In this document: in pieces, positions 26,549 to 36,223 of the stretch
Layout of the letters: every line of letters begins with the position of its first letter
Numbering within the stretch: the first letter of the stretch is position 1
Assembly (NCBI GenBank): GCA_963833585.1
Contig: CAWHYF010000003.1
Coordinates: forward strand, 62,001 to 126,000
DNA: 64,000 bases
Direction of reading: 5' to 3'
Origin: Bog-756 sp963833585
GTDB taxonomy: Bacteria; Actinomycetota; Acidimicrobiia; Acidimicrobiales; RAAP-2
Made by a program: the position numbers and the translations under genes
Notes under the pieces: model-generated
Database searches by the model: none
Seen by the model: only the letters and a program-made list of their open reading frames with translations
Told to the model about the DNA's origin: nothing

Positions 26549-27610
26549 ATGGAAGCCGGGCCGCCGACCGTGGAGGTCGACATCGAGGGGATCGACCGGG
26601 ACCGGGTGACCGGGTGGCTGGCCGCCTCCGTGCCCGGGGCTGAGCCCCCCTTCGCATTCGAGCTCATCGCCGGGGGTCGGTCCAATCTGACCTATCGGGT
26701 CACCGACCGGGCCGGCCGGTCCTATGCCCTCCGGCGGCCCCCGGTCAGCCACGTGCTCCCGACGGCCCACGACATGCGACGCGAGTACACCGTGATCTCC
26801 GCTCTCAACCGGACCGGCGTGCCGGTGCCCCGGACCCTCGGGCTGTGCACCGATGATTCCGTCAACGGAGCGCCGTTCTATGTGATGTCGTTCGTCGAGG
26901 GGCACATCGTGCGGGACGAACGCGCCGCCGCCGAGCTGGACGAGGCCAGCCGAGCGCGGGCCGGGGACTCGCTCATCGACACCCTGGCCGGACTGCACGC
27001 CGTGGACGTCGACGCGGTCGGTCTCGGTGACTTCGCCCGGCGAGACAGCTACATCGCCCGCCAACTCAAGCGGTGGCACGGGCAGTTCAGCCAGTCGACC
27101 GTTGACGGCCGGCCCGGCCCGGCCGTCATCGACCGGGTCCACCAGCTCCTGGCCAGCCGGATCCCCGAGCAGCAGGGGGTGAGCATCGTGCACGGTGACT
27201 ACCGCTTGGACAACACCGTGCTCGACGATCAGGGCGGGGTCCAGGCCATCCTGGACTGGGAGATCTGCACGCTGGGCGACCCACTGGCCGACCTCGGCCT
27301 GCTCCTCGTGTACTGGGCCGAGCCCGGGGACGCCGACCAGGCGCTGCTCGGTGTGGCACCCACCACACTGCCGGGGTTCGCCCGGCGCTCCGAGCTGCTG
27401 GCCCGCTACGCCGAGGTCTCCGGGCGTGACGTCTCCGACATCGCCTTCTACCGTGCGTTCGGGTTCTGGAAGCTGGCCTGTATCCTCCAGGGGGTCCATG
27501 TGCGCTATGCCGGAGGGGCCGCGGCCGGCGACCGATCGGGCGTCGACCAGTTCGCCGCCCATGTGGGTCGACTGGGAGAGCGGGCTCTGGCCGAGGTGGA
27601 GTCGTTGTGA
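26549..27610 (+). CDS. aminoglycoside phosphotransferase-like (APH/choline kinase fold) protein
   Basis: 353 residues. ELIAGGRSNLTYRVTD and YALRRPP (ATP loop and Lys), SIVHGDYRLDNTVLDD (catalytic H-G-D-x-R-x-D-N) and ILDWEICTLGDPLADLG (metal Asp) identify a kinase-fold phosphotransferase. The HGDYRxDN / TLGDPLADLG form is that of the large actinobacterial group often placed with acyl-CoA dehydrogenases, not of drug-modifying APH enzymes. Start codon 8 nt after TAGCGT. Overlaps the PAC2 gene by 4 bp. Confidence 0.88.
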   Translation: MEAGPPTVEVDIEGIDRDRVTGWLAASVPGAEPPFAFELIAGGRSNLTYRVTDRAGRSYALRRPPVSHVLPTAHDMRREYTVISALNRTGVPVPRTLGLCTDDSVNGAPFYVMSFVEGHIVRDERAAAELDEASRARAGDSLIDTLAGLHAVDVDAVGLGDFARRDSYIARQLKRWHGQFSQSTVDGRPGPAVIDRVHQLLASRIPEQQGVSIVHGDYRLDNTVLDDQGGVQAILDWEICTLGDPLADLGLLLVYWAEPGDADQALLGVAPTTLPGFARRSELLARYAEVSGRDVSDIAFYRAFGFWKLACILQGVHVRYAGGAAAGDRSGVDQFAAHVGRLGERALAEVESL

Positions 27611-28515
27611 CCGATCGCGATCCGTCGTCGCTCTATGAGTTCGATGCCAACTGGGACCGGGCGGCCCTCCAACGGCTGTCGCGGCCGATCCTGGTGGTGG
27701 CCTTGGAAGGATGGGTCGACGCCGGCATGGGCGCGTCGGCCGCCATCGCCGGCCTGTTGACGTCCTCGCCGACCGCGGTGGTGGCGTCGTTCGACACCGA
27801 ACTGTTGATCGACCAACGGGCCCGTCGCCCGATCGCCCGGCTGGAGGACGGGGTGACCACCGAGCTGACCTGGCCGGCCATCCGGGTGGTGGCCGGCAAG
27901 GACCGGGTGGGCGCCGACATCCTCTACCTGACCGGTCCGGAGCCCGACTTCCGTTGGCCCACCTTCATCGAGGCGGTGGTCGGCCTGGCCCAGGGCCTCG
28001 ACGTCCGGACCGTCGTCGGGTTCGGGGCCTTCCCCGCCCCCACCCCTCACACCCGCCCGGTGCGACTGGCCTCGACCGTCCCCCCACAGTCAGTGGAGCT
28101 GGCCGGGCGGGTGGGGACGGTCCACGGCACCCTCGAGGTGCCGGCCGGCGTCCAGGCGGCACTGGAGGTGGCACTGGGCCGCGCCGGCGTGCCGGTCATC
28201 GGCCTCTGGGCCCGGGTGCCCCACTACGTGTCGGCCATGCCGTATCCCGAGGCCAGCGCGGCGCTGATCGAAGGGCTCTGTGCGGTGACCGGCACCGTCC
28301 TCGACAGCTCGTCGCTCCGGGACGCCGCCGACACTTCCCGTCGGCAGGTCGACGAACTCATCGGGGCCAATCCCGAGCACCTCGAGATGGTGCGGAGGCT
28401 GGAGGCAGCCCTCGATTCCGAGGAGGCCCCGCCGGCGGTCCTGGACGTGGACGTGCCCAGTGGCGACGAGATCGCCGCCGAGTTGGAGCAGTTCCTCAGA
28501 GGCGAAGGCCACTGA
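27607..28515 (+). CDS. PAC2 family protein
   Basis: 302 residues from GTG 27607 (GTGA overlap with the phosphotransferase). LVVALEGWVDAGMGASAA at the N-terminus, LYLTGPEPDFRW, VVGFGAFPAPTPHTRPV and the GLWARVPHYVSAMPYPEASAALIEGL segment match the actinobacterial PAC2 proteins related to eukaryotic proteasome assembly chaperone 2. C-terminal LIGANPEHLEMVRRLEA is also typical. The last 20 bp overlap the convergent gene on the other strand. Confidence 0.88.
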   Translation: MTDRDPSSLYEFDANWDRAALQRLSRPILVVALEGWVDAGMGASAAIAGLLTSSPTAVVASFDTELLIDQRARRPIARLEDGVTTELTWPAIRVVAGKDRVGADILYLTGPEPDFRWPTFIEAVVGLAQGLDVRTVVGFGAFPAPTPHTRPVRLASTVPPQSVELAGRVGTVHGTLEVPAGVQAALEVALGRAGVPVIGLWARVPHYVSAMPYPEASAALIEGLCAVTGTVLDSSSLRDAADTSRRQVDELIGANPEHLEMVRRLEAALDSEEAPPAVLDVDVPSGDEIAAELEQFLRGEGH

Positions 28516-29287
28516 ACGGCCGGGCCGCGGCCGGAGGCGACGGAGGACTCGAGCTACGGCTGCGCGACAGCCGCTGGGCCGACAGGGCCAGGATCACCAG
28601 CGAGGCCAGGGCCACCACGACGACCAAGCCCATCACCACCCACATGACCACCCGCCGGCGTTGACTGCCGGGTGCCCCCAGCCCCGTCGAGTCGGCCGAC
28701 TGACGCTTCCGGTTGGCTGACTGGATGGAATGGCGGGACCGCGTCGGGGTGGCCGTGGCGGTGAATGCGGGGAGCTCGGCCACGATCTCGACCATCTGGG
28801 CCTTGGTGGTGGCCTCGGCCAGTTCGCGGAGGCGGATCTCGTAGTCGGCGGGGTCGAGGAGGCCGCGCTCGGCGGCACTGTCGAGCAGGAGCCCGTAGCG
28901 GGTGCGCTCCTCGTCGGTCACCACCTCCCCGGTGTCCGGGGAGGGGGCCGGGCCGGGCCACGAGGCCGCCGGTGCCGCCGCCAGGGGTGGATGGACCATC
29001 GGCACCGGATCGTGGGTGACGGAGGCCGGGGCCGGGCTGCCCAGGGGGGGTACCTCTGCGGTGGGCACCCAACCGTTCCGGTCCGGTTCCGACGTCGGTC
29101 CCGCCGGGGCCGGTGAGACCGCACCAGGCTCGGGGAGACCAAACGACTCCACCAGCGAGGCGACATCGTCGAAGACCAGGACCTCCGGGGCGACGGCGGG
29201 ATCCCAGACCACGGCGGGACGCGGTGACTCCGCCGTCGTCGGATGACCGGTGTCGAAGTCGTCGGTCACCGGCGAATTGTGGGGCAC
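28496..29287 (-). CDS. DUF1707/SHOCT-like protein with C-terminal transmembrane anchor
   Basis: 263 residues from GTG 29287. A Pro/Ala-rich N-terminal half leads into VVTDEERTRYGLLLDSAAER and GLLDPADYEIRLRELAEATTKAQMVEIVAELPAF, the DUF1707-like short helical domain, then a basic stretch (SQRRR) and one TM helix VVMWVVMGLVVVVALASLVI. Its 3' end overlaps the convergent PAC2 gene by 20 bp. Tail-anchored topology with the soluble part inside is likely. Alternative start GTG 29269. Function unknown. Confidence 0.72.
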   Translation of the reverse strand: MPHNSPVTDDFDTGHPTTAESPRPAVVWDPAVAPEVLVFDDVASLVESFGLPEPGAVSPAPAGPTSEPDRNGWVPTAEVPPLGSPAPASVTHDPVPMVHPPLAAAPAASWPGPAPSPDTGEVVTDEERTRYGLLLDSAAERGLLDPADYEIRLRELAEATTKAQMVEIVAELPAFTATATPTRSRHSIQSANRKRQSADSTGLGAPGSQRRRVVMWVVMGLVVVVALASLVILALSAQRLSRSRSSSPPSPPAAARPFSGLRL

Positions 29288-29350
29288 CCACCGCCGCGAT
29301 GCAACTTGCGATCGCCCCCAGGCCCCGGATCCAGGCTACGACCCACGGGT

Positions 29351-29356
29351 TAGCGT
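29351..29356 (+). promoter_or_regulatory. -10 box (TAGCGT) for leaderless LLM oxidoreductase gene
   Basis: TAGCGT ends 5 nt before ATG 29362. Supports this ATG over upstream in-frame codons. Confidence 0.5.
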
Positions 29357-29361
29357 GCAAC

Positions 29362-30366
29362 ATGGACATCGACGGAGGCATCGGGTTCGACCCCAGCGGG
29401 GTCGTCGAATCGGCCCGCATGGCCGAGCGGGTGGGCTACGACGGCATCTGGTCCGCGGAGACCAACCACGACCCGTTCCTGCCCCTGATGCTGGCCGCCG
29501 AGCACACCGAGCGGATCCAGCTGGGGACCGGGATCGCGGTGGCCTTCGCCCGCAATCCCATGAACCTGGCCGTGGTGGCCAACGACCTCCAGACCGCATC
29601 CCAGGGCCGGTTCCTGCTCGGTCTGGGCTCCCAGATCAAACCCCACATCGAGAAGCGGTTCTCGATGCCCTGGTCCCATCCGGCCCCGAGGATGCGGGAG
29701 CTGATCTCGGCCATCCGGGCCATCTGGGCCAGCTGGGCCGACGGCAGCCGGCTGGCCTTCCGGGGCGAGTTCTACCGTCACACCCTGATGACCCCGATGT
29801 TCGATCCGGGGCCCAATCCCTACGGCCACCCGAGGATCTTCCTCGCCGCGGTGGGCGAGAGGATGACCGAGGTGGCCGGGGAGGTGGCCGACGGCCTGTT
29901 GGCCCACGGATTCACCACCGAGCGCTACCTGCGGGAGATCACCGTGCCCGCCCTCGAACGGGGCCTCACCGCGGCCGGGAAGACCCGGGCCGACGTTCAG
30001 ATCTCCTACCCGGGCATGGTGGTCACCGCCGAGGACGAGGCCGGATTCGCCGCCGCCACCAGGGCGGTGAAGACCCAGCTCGCCTTCTACGGATCGACCC
30101 CCGCCTACCGGCCGGTCCTGGAGTTGCACGGCTGGGGCGACCTCCAGTCCGATCTCAACACGCTGTCCAAGCGGGGAGCCTGGGACCAGATGGCCGGACT
30201 CATCGACGACGAGGTGCTCAACACGTTCGCCGTGGTCGGCGAGCTCGACACCGTGGCCCCTCAGGTCCTCCGGCGTTTCGAGGGTGTGGTCGACCGCTTC
30301 AACTTCTACGCCCCGTACGCCATGGAGCCCGAGCGGTGGGCCGAGGTGCTGGCCGGCTTCAGGTGA
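29362..30366 (+). CDS. LLM-class F420-dependent oxidoreductase (TIGR03617-like)
   Basis: 334 residues from ATG 29362 (MDIDGGIGFDPSGVVESARMAE). Luciferase-like barrel: YDGIWSAETNHDPFLPLMLAAEHTERIQLGTGIAVAFARNP, LQTASQGRFLLGLGSQIKPHIEKRFSMPW, PRIFLAAVGERMTEVAGEVADGLLAHGF and the closing FNFYAPYAMEPERW. Frame stays open upstream but without family resemblance, and the -10 box fixes the start. Uses F420; substrate unknown. Independent of the partial LLM gene at the window start. Confidence 0.9.
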   Translation: MDIDGGIGFDPSGVVESARMAERVGYDGIWSAETNHDPFLPLMLAAEHTERIQLGTGIAVAFARNPMNLAVVANDLQTASQGRFLLGLGSQIKPHIEKRFSMPWSHPAPRMRELISAIRAIWASWADGSRLAFRGEFYRHTLMTPMFDPGPNPYGHPRIFLAAVGERMTEVAGEVADGLLAHGFTTERYLREITVPALERGLTAAGKTRADVQISYPGMVVTAEDEAGFAAATRAVKTQLAFYGSTPAYRPVLELHGWGDLQSDLNTLSKRGAWDQMAGLIDDEVLNTFAVVGELDTVAPQVLRRFEGVVDRFNFYAPYAMEPERWAEVLAGFR

Positions 30367-30414
30367 GTCGGCAGAACCGGGCGGGGCGACCGGAGCAGGC
30401 AGCCCGGTTGGCGA

Positions 30415-32913
30415 TCAGATGACGACGTTGACCAGTTTGGGCGGCTTGACGATGACCCGGCGGGGCGCTTCCCCGGCCAGCGCGCCGGTCACCGCCGGCG
30501 ACGCCAGGGCCAGAGCCTCGGCCTCCTCCCCGGTCACCGACGGGGCCACCTCGATTCGGTCACGCACCTTGCCGTTGATCTGGACGACCATCGTCACCCG
30601 GTCTTCGGCGGCCAGCTCCGGATCGGACACCGGCCAGGAATGGGCGTGGATGTGGTCGCCGTGCCGCCGCTCCCAGGCCTCGGCGGCCAGGTGGGGGGTC
30701 ATCGGCGCCAGGAGTAGCAGCAACGTGTCCACCCCCTCGTCGACCACGTCGATGTGCCCGTTGTCACGCACATAGGCCTGGAGCAGGTGGACGAACTCCA
30801 TGTGGGCGGCCACCGCCGTGTTGTACGACCACCGCTCGTAGTCCCGGCTGACCCGGTCGATGAGGCGATGGGTGGCCCGCCGGATGGCGAGATCGACGTC
30901 GGTGATCGGCCCGGTCCGGAGCTCGGGGGTCGGGTCCTCCGGGGGCACGGCCAGCCGCCACACCCGGTCCAGGAAGCGACCGCACCCTTCGATCACACTG
31001 TCGGTCTGCTCGGACCAGTCCACGTCGTCGGCCGGCGGCGCCACGAACAAGTGGAACAGCCGGAGGGCGTCGGCCCCCACGGTGGTCAGGTAACTGGACG
31101 GCGCCACCAGGTTCCCCTTGGACTTGGACATCTTCTTGCCGTCCATCCGGATCATGCCCTGGGTGAACAAGCGGGCGAAGGGCTCCCGGAGCCCCTCGGG
31201 GGCCACGCCCACATCGGCCAGCGCCTTGGTGTAGAAGCGGGCGTAGAGCAGGTGCAAGATGGCGTGCTCGATGCCGCCGATGTACTGGTCGACCGGCATC
31301 CAGTGCCGGGCGATGTCCGGGTCGAAGGGTCGATCCGAACTCCATGGATCGGTGAATCGCAGGAAGTACCACGAGGAGTCGACGAAGGTGTCCATCGTGT
31401 CGGTCTCCCGGGTGGCGGGACCACCGCAGACCGGACAGGTGGTGTTGAGGAACTGCGGGTTGGTGGCCAGGGGCGACTCGCCGGTCGGGAGGAACTCCAC
31501 ATCGTCGGGGGCCAGCACCGGCAGCTGATCGACCGGCACCGGCACGATGCCGTGGTCCGGGCAGTAGACGATCGGGATCGGGCAACCCCAGAAGCGCTGG
31601 CGGGAGACCAGCCAGTCGCGCAGGCGGTAGTTGACCATGCGCACGCCGATGCCCTCGTCCTCCAGCCAGTCGATGGCACGCGCCTTGGCCGCCGGGATGT
31701 CCAGGCCGTTCAGCCACTCGCTATTGATCTTCTCGCCCGCACCGGTGTACGCCCCTCCGGGGCCGTCGGGCCCGTCCCAGCCGTCGGGCGGCTGCACGGT
31801 TCGGACCCAGGGCAGCCCATAGGCCTGGGCGAAGTCCCAGTCCCGGGCGTCTTCGGCCGGCACGGCCATGATGGCACCGGTCCCGTAGCCCATCAGCACG
31901 TAGTCGGCCACGTAGACGGGCACCGGGCGACCGGTGAACGGATTGACCACCGAGGACCCGGTGAAGGCCCCCCGCTTGGCCAGGCTGAGGGGGCCGCTCT
32001 CCGACATCCGCTCCACGTCGCTGCTGGACGCGGCCCGGTGCCGAAGCGCCTCCACCTCGTCGCGGCGCTCGGGGATGGTGAGCTCGTCGACCAGCGGATG
32101 TTCCGGGGCCACCACGGCGTAGGTCATCCCGAACGAGGTGTCCGGTCGGGTGGTGAACACCCGCAGGGCCAACCGTTCCCCGCCGTCGGTCCCGTCCCGC
32201 CCCACGACGACCAGGTCGAACTCGGCCCCCTCGGACCGGCCGATCCAGTTGCGCTGCATCGACTTGACCCGTTCGGGCCACTCGAGGTCGTCCAGCCCGG
32301 CGAGGAGCTCGTCGGCGTACCGGGTGATCCGGAAGAACCACTGCTCGAGGTCCCGCTTCACCACCAGGTCCCCGGACCGTTCGCAGGTGCCGTCGGCCAG
32401 GACCTGCTCATTGGCCAGCACGGTGTGGCAGCCCGGGCACCAGTTGACCGGGGCGTTGGCCCGGTAGGCCAACCCCTCGGCCAGGAGCTTCTCGAAGATC
32501 ACCTGATTCCACTTGATGTACTCGGGGTCGTGGCTTCGGATCTCCCGGCGCCAGTCATAGACGGCGCCGAGCGAGGTGATCGATTCCTTCAGTTCCTCGA
32601 TGCGGGCGTCGGTGAAGACCCGCGGGTGGGTGCCGGTCTTGATGGCGGCGTTCTCGGCCGGGAGCCCGAAGGAGTCGAAGCCGAACGGGGAGAGCACGGC
32701 GTACCCCAGCATGGTGCGGTGCCGGACCAGGAGGTCACCGAAGGTGTAGTTGCGGACGTGGCCCATGTGGGCCGGCCCGGACGGGTAGGGGTACATGGTG
32801 AGGACGTACCAGGGGGGCCTGGAATCGTCGGCGTCGACCTCGTAGGTGCCCTCTTCGGCCCAGCGCCGCTGCCACTTCTTCTCCACCGCGATCACGTCGT
32901 AGGCCCGTGCCAT
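30415..32913 (-). CDS. leuS: leucyl-tRNA synthetase
   Basis: 832 residues, full-length bacterial LeuRS. Class I signatures: YPYPSGPAHMGHVRNYTFGD (HIGH variant HMGH) near the N-terminus and KMSKSKGN (KMSKS) in the second half. The zinc-like APVNWCPGCHTVLANEQV, the CP1 editing domain (TTRPDTSFGMTY, ARDWDFAQAYGLP), and IEHAILHLLYARF are in order. ATG 32913 lies 8 nt after TACGAT, a likely leaderless -10. Charges tRNA-Leu and edits mischarged products. Essential housekeeping gene. Confidence 0.97.
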   Translation of the reverse strand: MARAYDVIAVEKKWQRRWAEEGTYEVDADDSRPPWYVLTMYPYPSGPAHMGHVRNYTFGDLLVRHRTMLGYAVLSPFGFDSFGLPAENAAIKTGTHPRVFTDARIEELKESITSLGAVYDWRREIRSHDPEYIKWNQVIFEKLLAEGLAYRANAPVNWCPGCHTVLANEQVLADGTCERSGDLVVKRDLEQWFFRITRYADELLAGLDDLEWPERVKSMQRNWIGRSEGAEFDLVVVGRDGTDGGERLALRVFTTRPDTSFGMTYAVVAPEHPLVDELTIPERRDEVEALRHRAASSSDVERMSESGPLSLAKRGAFTGSSVVNPFTGRPVPVYVADYVLMGYGTGAIMAVPAEDARDWDFAQAYGLPWVRTVQPPDGWDGPDGPGGAYTGAGEKINSEWLNGLDIPAAKARAIDWLEDEGIGVRMVNYRLRDWLVSRQRFWGCPIPIVYCPDHGIVPVPVDQLPVLAPDDVEFLPTGESPLATNPQFLNTTCPVCGGPATRETDTMDTFVDSSWYFLRFTDPWSSDRPFDPDIARHWMPVDQYIGGIEHAILHLLYARFYTKALADVGVAPEGLREPFARLFTQGMIRMDGKKMSKSKGNLVAPSSYLTTVGADALRLFHLFVAPPADDVDWSEQTDSVIEGCGRFLDRVWRLAVPPEDPTPELRTGPITDVDLAIRRATHRLIDRVSRDYERWSYNTAVAAHMEFVHLLQAYVRDNGHIDVVDEGVDTLLLLLAPMTPHLAAEAWERRHGDHIHAHSWPVSDPELAAEDRVTMVVQINGKVRDRIEVAPSVTGEEAEALALASPAVTGALAGEAPRRVIVKPPKLVNVVI

Positions 32914-32970
32914 GGCTCACGATCGTACCGGGGGGTGGGCCGGGCCCCGGTTTCCGCCGTGTCGGCGGGT

Positions 32971-34116
32971 TCAGACGTGGGAGGCCAGGCCGGACAGGGC
33001 GCCACCGAGTTGGGACGCCAAGCCTTTCAACGACGAGGCGACGTCGTTGAGGTCCGTCACCTGGGATGCCGGCGGCACGCTCACCGACACCGGCTCACCG
33101 TAGTGGGACAGACCGACAGTCAGGTTCACGGTCGTCCCTGCTGCGGGGGCCGAAGCGGAGGACCCGAGCGAGCCCAGCACGCCCGCCGCGGAAGCATGGC
33201 TGAGGTCGACGGTCACCGAGAGCTGCCGGAGCAGGCCGTCACGTCCTACCCAGGCGGTCACCGGAACATTGGGGACTCCGAGCTGTTGCAGTGCTTTTGA
33301 GGCCACTCCGGCGGCGGCGGACGACGAGCCTTGGCGCAGCCTCGACACCACGTCGGCCACCGAGATGACGGTCCGGTACACGGTGGTCGGCTCGCCGTTC
33401 AGCTGGACCGTGCCCTCCTTGGTGACCGGCGAGCCCAACTCCCCGAGCATGCCCAAGACCTGGGTCGGATCGGCCAGGGTGGACAGCGAGAGCGAGGCGG
33501 CCGATGATCCGGTGAGCGAACCCAAGCCCGACAACGACGTCTCGATCCAGCTCTTGCCCCCGGTGAGCGAGGAGACCCCCGGGATGTCGAGATAGACGTT
33601 GGTCCCGTTCGAGATCACATCCACCGAACCGGAAGCACCCCGGCCGAGCATCGGGGACAGACCGGGAACCGAGGCGGACACCCTGCCCACGCCGCGTGAC
33701 AGATCCACCGAGCCGTGGCCGGAGAGAAGGGTGGTGGTGGACGAGGGTGTCGACTCGGTGGCCGACACCGACAAGGTCACGCTCGAGGCCGCGGCGGAGG
33801 CGGCGGCCGAGGAGGCCAGATCGCCCCTGGCGGCAGAACCGGCCCCCGGCGCGGTGCCAGGGGATCCACCGGCGACGTGACTGCCCCCGAAGGTGGCGGC
33901 GCCGACAGCCACGGCGGCCAGGATCGATGCGGCGATGATGGCGACCGCCAGGCGGCTGGGGCCCTTCGACCGTGCCGGGGACGGGGCCGGTCCTGTCGGA
34001 GGTCCGGGTGGGCCCGGGGGCACGAGGGAGTCATCCGGGCGCGGCTCGAGGGCGGTACCGGGAGCCTCACCTGGGTATGTCACGTCGGCAAGGTGTCGTT
34101 CAGCCAGATCACTCAC
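32971..34116 (-). CDS. membrane-anchored LppX/LprG-like exported protein
   Basis: 381 residues from GTG 34116 with an AAGGGG site upstream. A Pro-rich cytosolic stretch (~1-50) is followed by one TM helix RLAVAIIAASILAAVAVGAATF and a ~300-residue Ser/Gly/Ala-rich exterior with repeated beta strands: GHGSVDLSRGVGRVSASVPG, SNGTNVYLDIPG, SWIETSLSGLGSL, LNGEPTTVYRTVISVADV, LLRQLSVTVDLSH. That layout resembles the half-barrel of LppX/LprG lipid-binding proteins, though without a lipobox. Probably handles a hydrophobic ligand outside the membrane; assignment is tentative. Confidence 0.65.
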   Translation of the reverse strand: MSDLAERHLADVTYPGEAPGTALEPRPDDSLVPPGPPGPPTGPAPSPARSKGPSRLAVAIIAASILAAVAVGAATFGGSHVAGGSPGTAPGAGSAARGDLASSAAASAAASSVTLSVSATESTPSSTTTLLSGHGSVDLSRGVGRVSASVPGLSPMLGRGASGSVDVISNGTNVYLDIPGVSSLTGGKSWIETSLSGLGSLTGSSAASLSLSTLADPTQVLGMLGELGSPVTKEGTVQLNGEPTTVYRTVISVADVVSRLRQGSSSAAAGVASKALQQLGVPNVPVTAWVGRDGLLRQLSVTVDLSHASAAGVLGSLGSSASAPAAGTTVNLTVGLSHYGEPVSVSVPPASQVTDLNDVASSLKGLASQLGGALSGLASHV

Positions 34117-34380
34117 GATGGTGCCCCTTCTCCTCTCTTCTCCGTCGTCACGCGATCGGAGGCGTCACGCGGTGACCGCCGCCGACCGGTCACTCCAGAC
34201 CCTTGATTCCGGCCGACCGGCGGCCGGAGGCCCGGCCAGATAGTAGTGACCCGGCTTCACGATGTATCGGCGGGGCCTGGTGACGATGCCCCACCGAACG
34301 GCCGGGTCGACGGCGGGCCGGATTGGCAGAGTGACCAAGCCAGGGCCCCGGCTACCTGCTGCTAACCTGACCAGGCCTTC

Positions 34381-34454
34381 GGGGGCGTAGCTCAGCTGGT
34401 AGAGCGCTTGACTGGCAGTCAAGAGGTTCGTGGGTTCGAGTCCCATCGCCTCCA
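34381..34454 (+). tRNA. tRNA-Ala (anticodon GGC)
   Basis: Cloverleaf folds: acceptor GGGGGCG/CGCCTCC including the alanine identity pair G3-U70, D-arm GCTC/GAGC, anticodon stem CTTGA/TCAAG with loop CTGGCAG (anticodon GGC, reading GCC), and T-arm GTGGG-TTCGAGT-CCCAT. The 3' CCA is not encoded. TAACCT at 34363-34368 fits its -10 box. The recombinase remnant starts about 30-40 bp downstream, so the 3' end of this tRNA is the likely attachment site of the island. Confidence 0.93.
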
Positions 34455-34536
34455 CCCGAAAGTACAGGTCACAGCACTTCTAGTTTGACCGAAACCATCC
34501 GCGAATAGCCTCTGTAGCACCAGTTGTAGCAACGGA

Positions 34537-34549
34537 GACGAATCGGGGA
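34537..34549 (+). repeat. target site duplication, left copy
   Basis: GACGAATCGGGGA directly abuts the left TGT end of the IS and recurs at its right end. Confidence 0.9.
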
Positions 34550-34587
34550 TGTGAAATTCCGGTTCATGCTTTCCACTGTGGCTCCGG
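34550..34587 (+). repeat. IS left terminal inverted repeat
   Basis: Imperfect 38-bp inverted repeat with 36224-36261; begins TGTGAAATTCCGG. Confidence 0.85.
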
Positions 34588-34744
34588 CTCCTGGTTGACA
34601 CTCCCCGTATCCGGCTCCGGTACCTGGGCGACAGTGGCTCCGGTACCTGCTTGACACCTCACGCCTGACCAGGGTCCACCTGGTGCCTTCAGCCACCTTC
34701 TTTGCTGTGGAGAGTCACGCCCACAGATGCGAAGGAGGCCACAG

Positions 34745-36199
34745 ATGCTGGTGGAGCTGGGACTGGTGGAACAGAGGTTGCGGGCAGTGCAAGAGGTCCT
34801 CGACGGTGCGACCGTTACCGACGTGGCCAAGCGGAATGGGGTGACCCGCCAAACGGTCCACACCTGGCTCCGCCGGTATGCGAGTTCGGGCGTCGCCGGG
34901 TTGGTGGACAAGACCTCCAAGCCCGAGTCCTGTCCCCATCAGATGACCCCAGTGGTCGAGGCCCGGATCGTCGAGATGCGGCGGACCCATCCTGGTTGGG
35001 GACCGCGCACCATCCGCACCCACCTGGCCCGCGAGGACATCACACCGCTGCCGGGGCGGTCCTCGATCTATCGGGCCCTGGTCCGCCACCGGTTGCTCGA
35101 TCCCACGCCTCGCAAGCGGGCCCGTTCCGATTACAAGCGATGGGAACGATCGAAGACCATGGAGCTCTGGCAGATGGACATCGTGGGCCGGTTCTATCTG
35201 ACCGACGGCACCGAGGTGAAGGTGGTCACCGGCGTCGACGACCACAGCCGATACTGCGTCTGTGCCCGCATCGTGGCCCGAGCGACGGCCAAGCCGGTCT
35301 GTGATGCGCTCCTGTTCGCCTTGAAGCAACACGGTGCCCCGAACGAGATCCTCACTGACAACGGCAAGGTCTTCACCGCTCGATTCGGCCAGGGCCCAGG
35401 ACCGGTGCTCTTCGACCGGATCTGCCACAACAACGGGATCAAACACCGCCTCACGGCCCCGTACTCGCCGACCACGACGGGCAAAGTGGAACGCTTCCAT
35501 CGGACCTATCGGGACGAGTTCCTGGTCGATCACGACCGAACACATGCCACCATCAAAGAAGCCCAGATGGCCCTCGATGCCTGGGTGGAGAAGTACAACA
35601 CCGAGCGCCCCCACCAGTCCCTGGGTGACCGACCGCCGGCTGAGCGGTTCGCCCTGGCTGCCCCCAGGGTCCCGGTCGAGACCTCCGTCGAGGTCGTGGA
35701 GATCGAAGGGCCGACACCTTCCCCGCGGCCGCCGGGCGTCAGCCGATGGGTCGATCAACGGGGCTCGATCGGGCTCAACAGCTTCCGCTATCGGGTCGGT
35801 CCGACCTTCGCCGGCGAAGCAGTCGAAGTCGTCGTCCAGAACGGCCTCGTCGAGATCCTCCATCAAGGCGTCCTCGTCGCTACCCACGCCGAGCGGCGTC
35901 GGGACGAGACCACGGTCACGAAGGCACCGAGGGCCGGGCGCGCCCGCCCGGCCAGCTCGGGACTGTCGGTGACTCGAGCCGTCGACGGAGGCGGATCGAT
36001 CTCGTTTGCTGGAGCGCCCTATCGGGTCGGGCGCAGCTGGCGGGGACGCAGCGTCGAGGTGGCCATCGTGGCTGGGTCCGTGCAGATCTCAGAGAACGGC
36101 AAAGTTGTTCGGGTGCATCAGATCAAACACAACCGTTCCAAGGAGCACGGTGCCTTCGCCACGCCCAAGGGCCGTCCCCGCATCAAGAAGTCGGCCTGA
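34745..36199 (+). CDS. IS481 family transposase
   Basis: 484 residues from ATG 34745, which has AGGAGG 6 nt upstream (an ATG at 34727 lacks one). N-terminal helix-turn-helix (VLDGATVTDVAKRNGVTRQTVHTWLRRY), then the DDE integrase core: Asp in WQMDIVGRFYL (~145), Asp in ILTDNGKVF (~205), Glu in TTGKVERFHRT (~249). Two similar C-terminal beta modules follow (SIGLNSFRYRVG and SISFAGAPYRVG). Intact, suggesting the element can still move. Confidence 0.93.
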   Translation: MLVELGLVEQRLRAVQEVLDGATVTDVAKRNGVTRQTVHTWLRRYASSGVAGLVDKTSKPESCPHQMTPVVEARIVEMRRTHPGWGPRTIRTHLAREDITPLPGRSSIYRALVRHRLLDPTPRKRARSDYKRWERSKTMELWQMDIVGRFYLTDGTEVKVVTGVDDHSRYCVCARIVARATAKPVCDALLFALKQHGAPNEILTDNGKVFTARFGQGPGPVLFDRICHNNGIKHRLTAPYSPTTTGKVERFHRTYRDEFLVDHDRTHATIKEAQMALDAWVEKYNTERPHQSLGDRPPAERFALAAPRVPVETSVEVVEIEGPTPSPRPPGVSRWVDQRGSIGLNSFRYRVGPTFAGEAVEVVVQNGLVEILHQGVLVATHAERRRDETTVTKAPRAGRARPASSGLSVTRAVDGGGSISFAGAPYRVGRSWRGRSVEVAIVAGSVQISENGKVVRVHQIKHNRSKEHGAFATPKGRPRIKKSA

Positions 36200-36223
36200 T
36201 GGGTTTGGACTGTAAAAGACCTA

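Noticed and set aside
34165..34455. Short minus-strand frame running across the tRNA gene
   Set aside because: Overlaps tRNA-Ala and shows no family resemblance or ribosome site.
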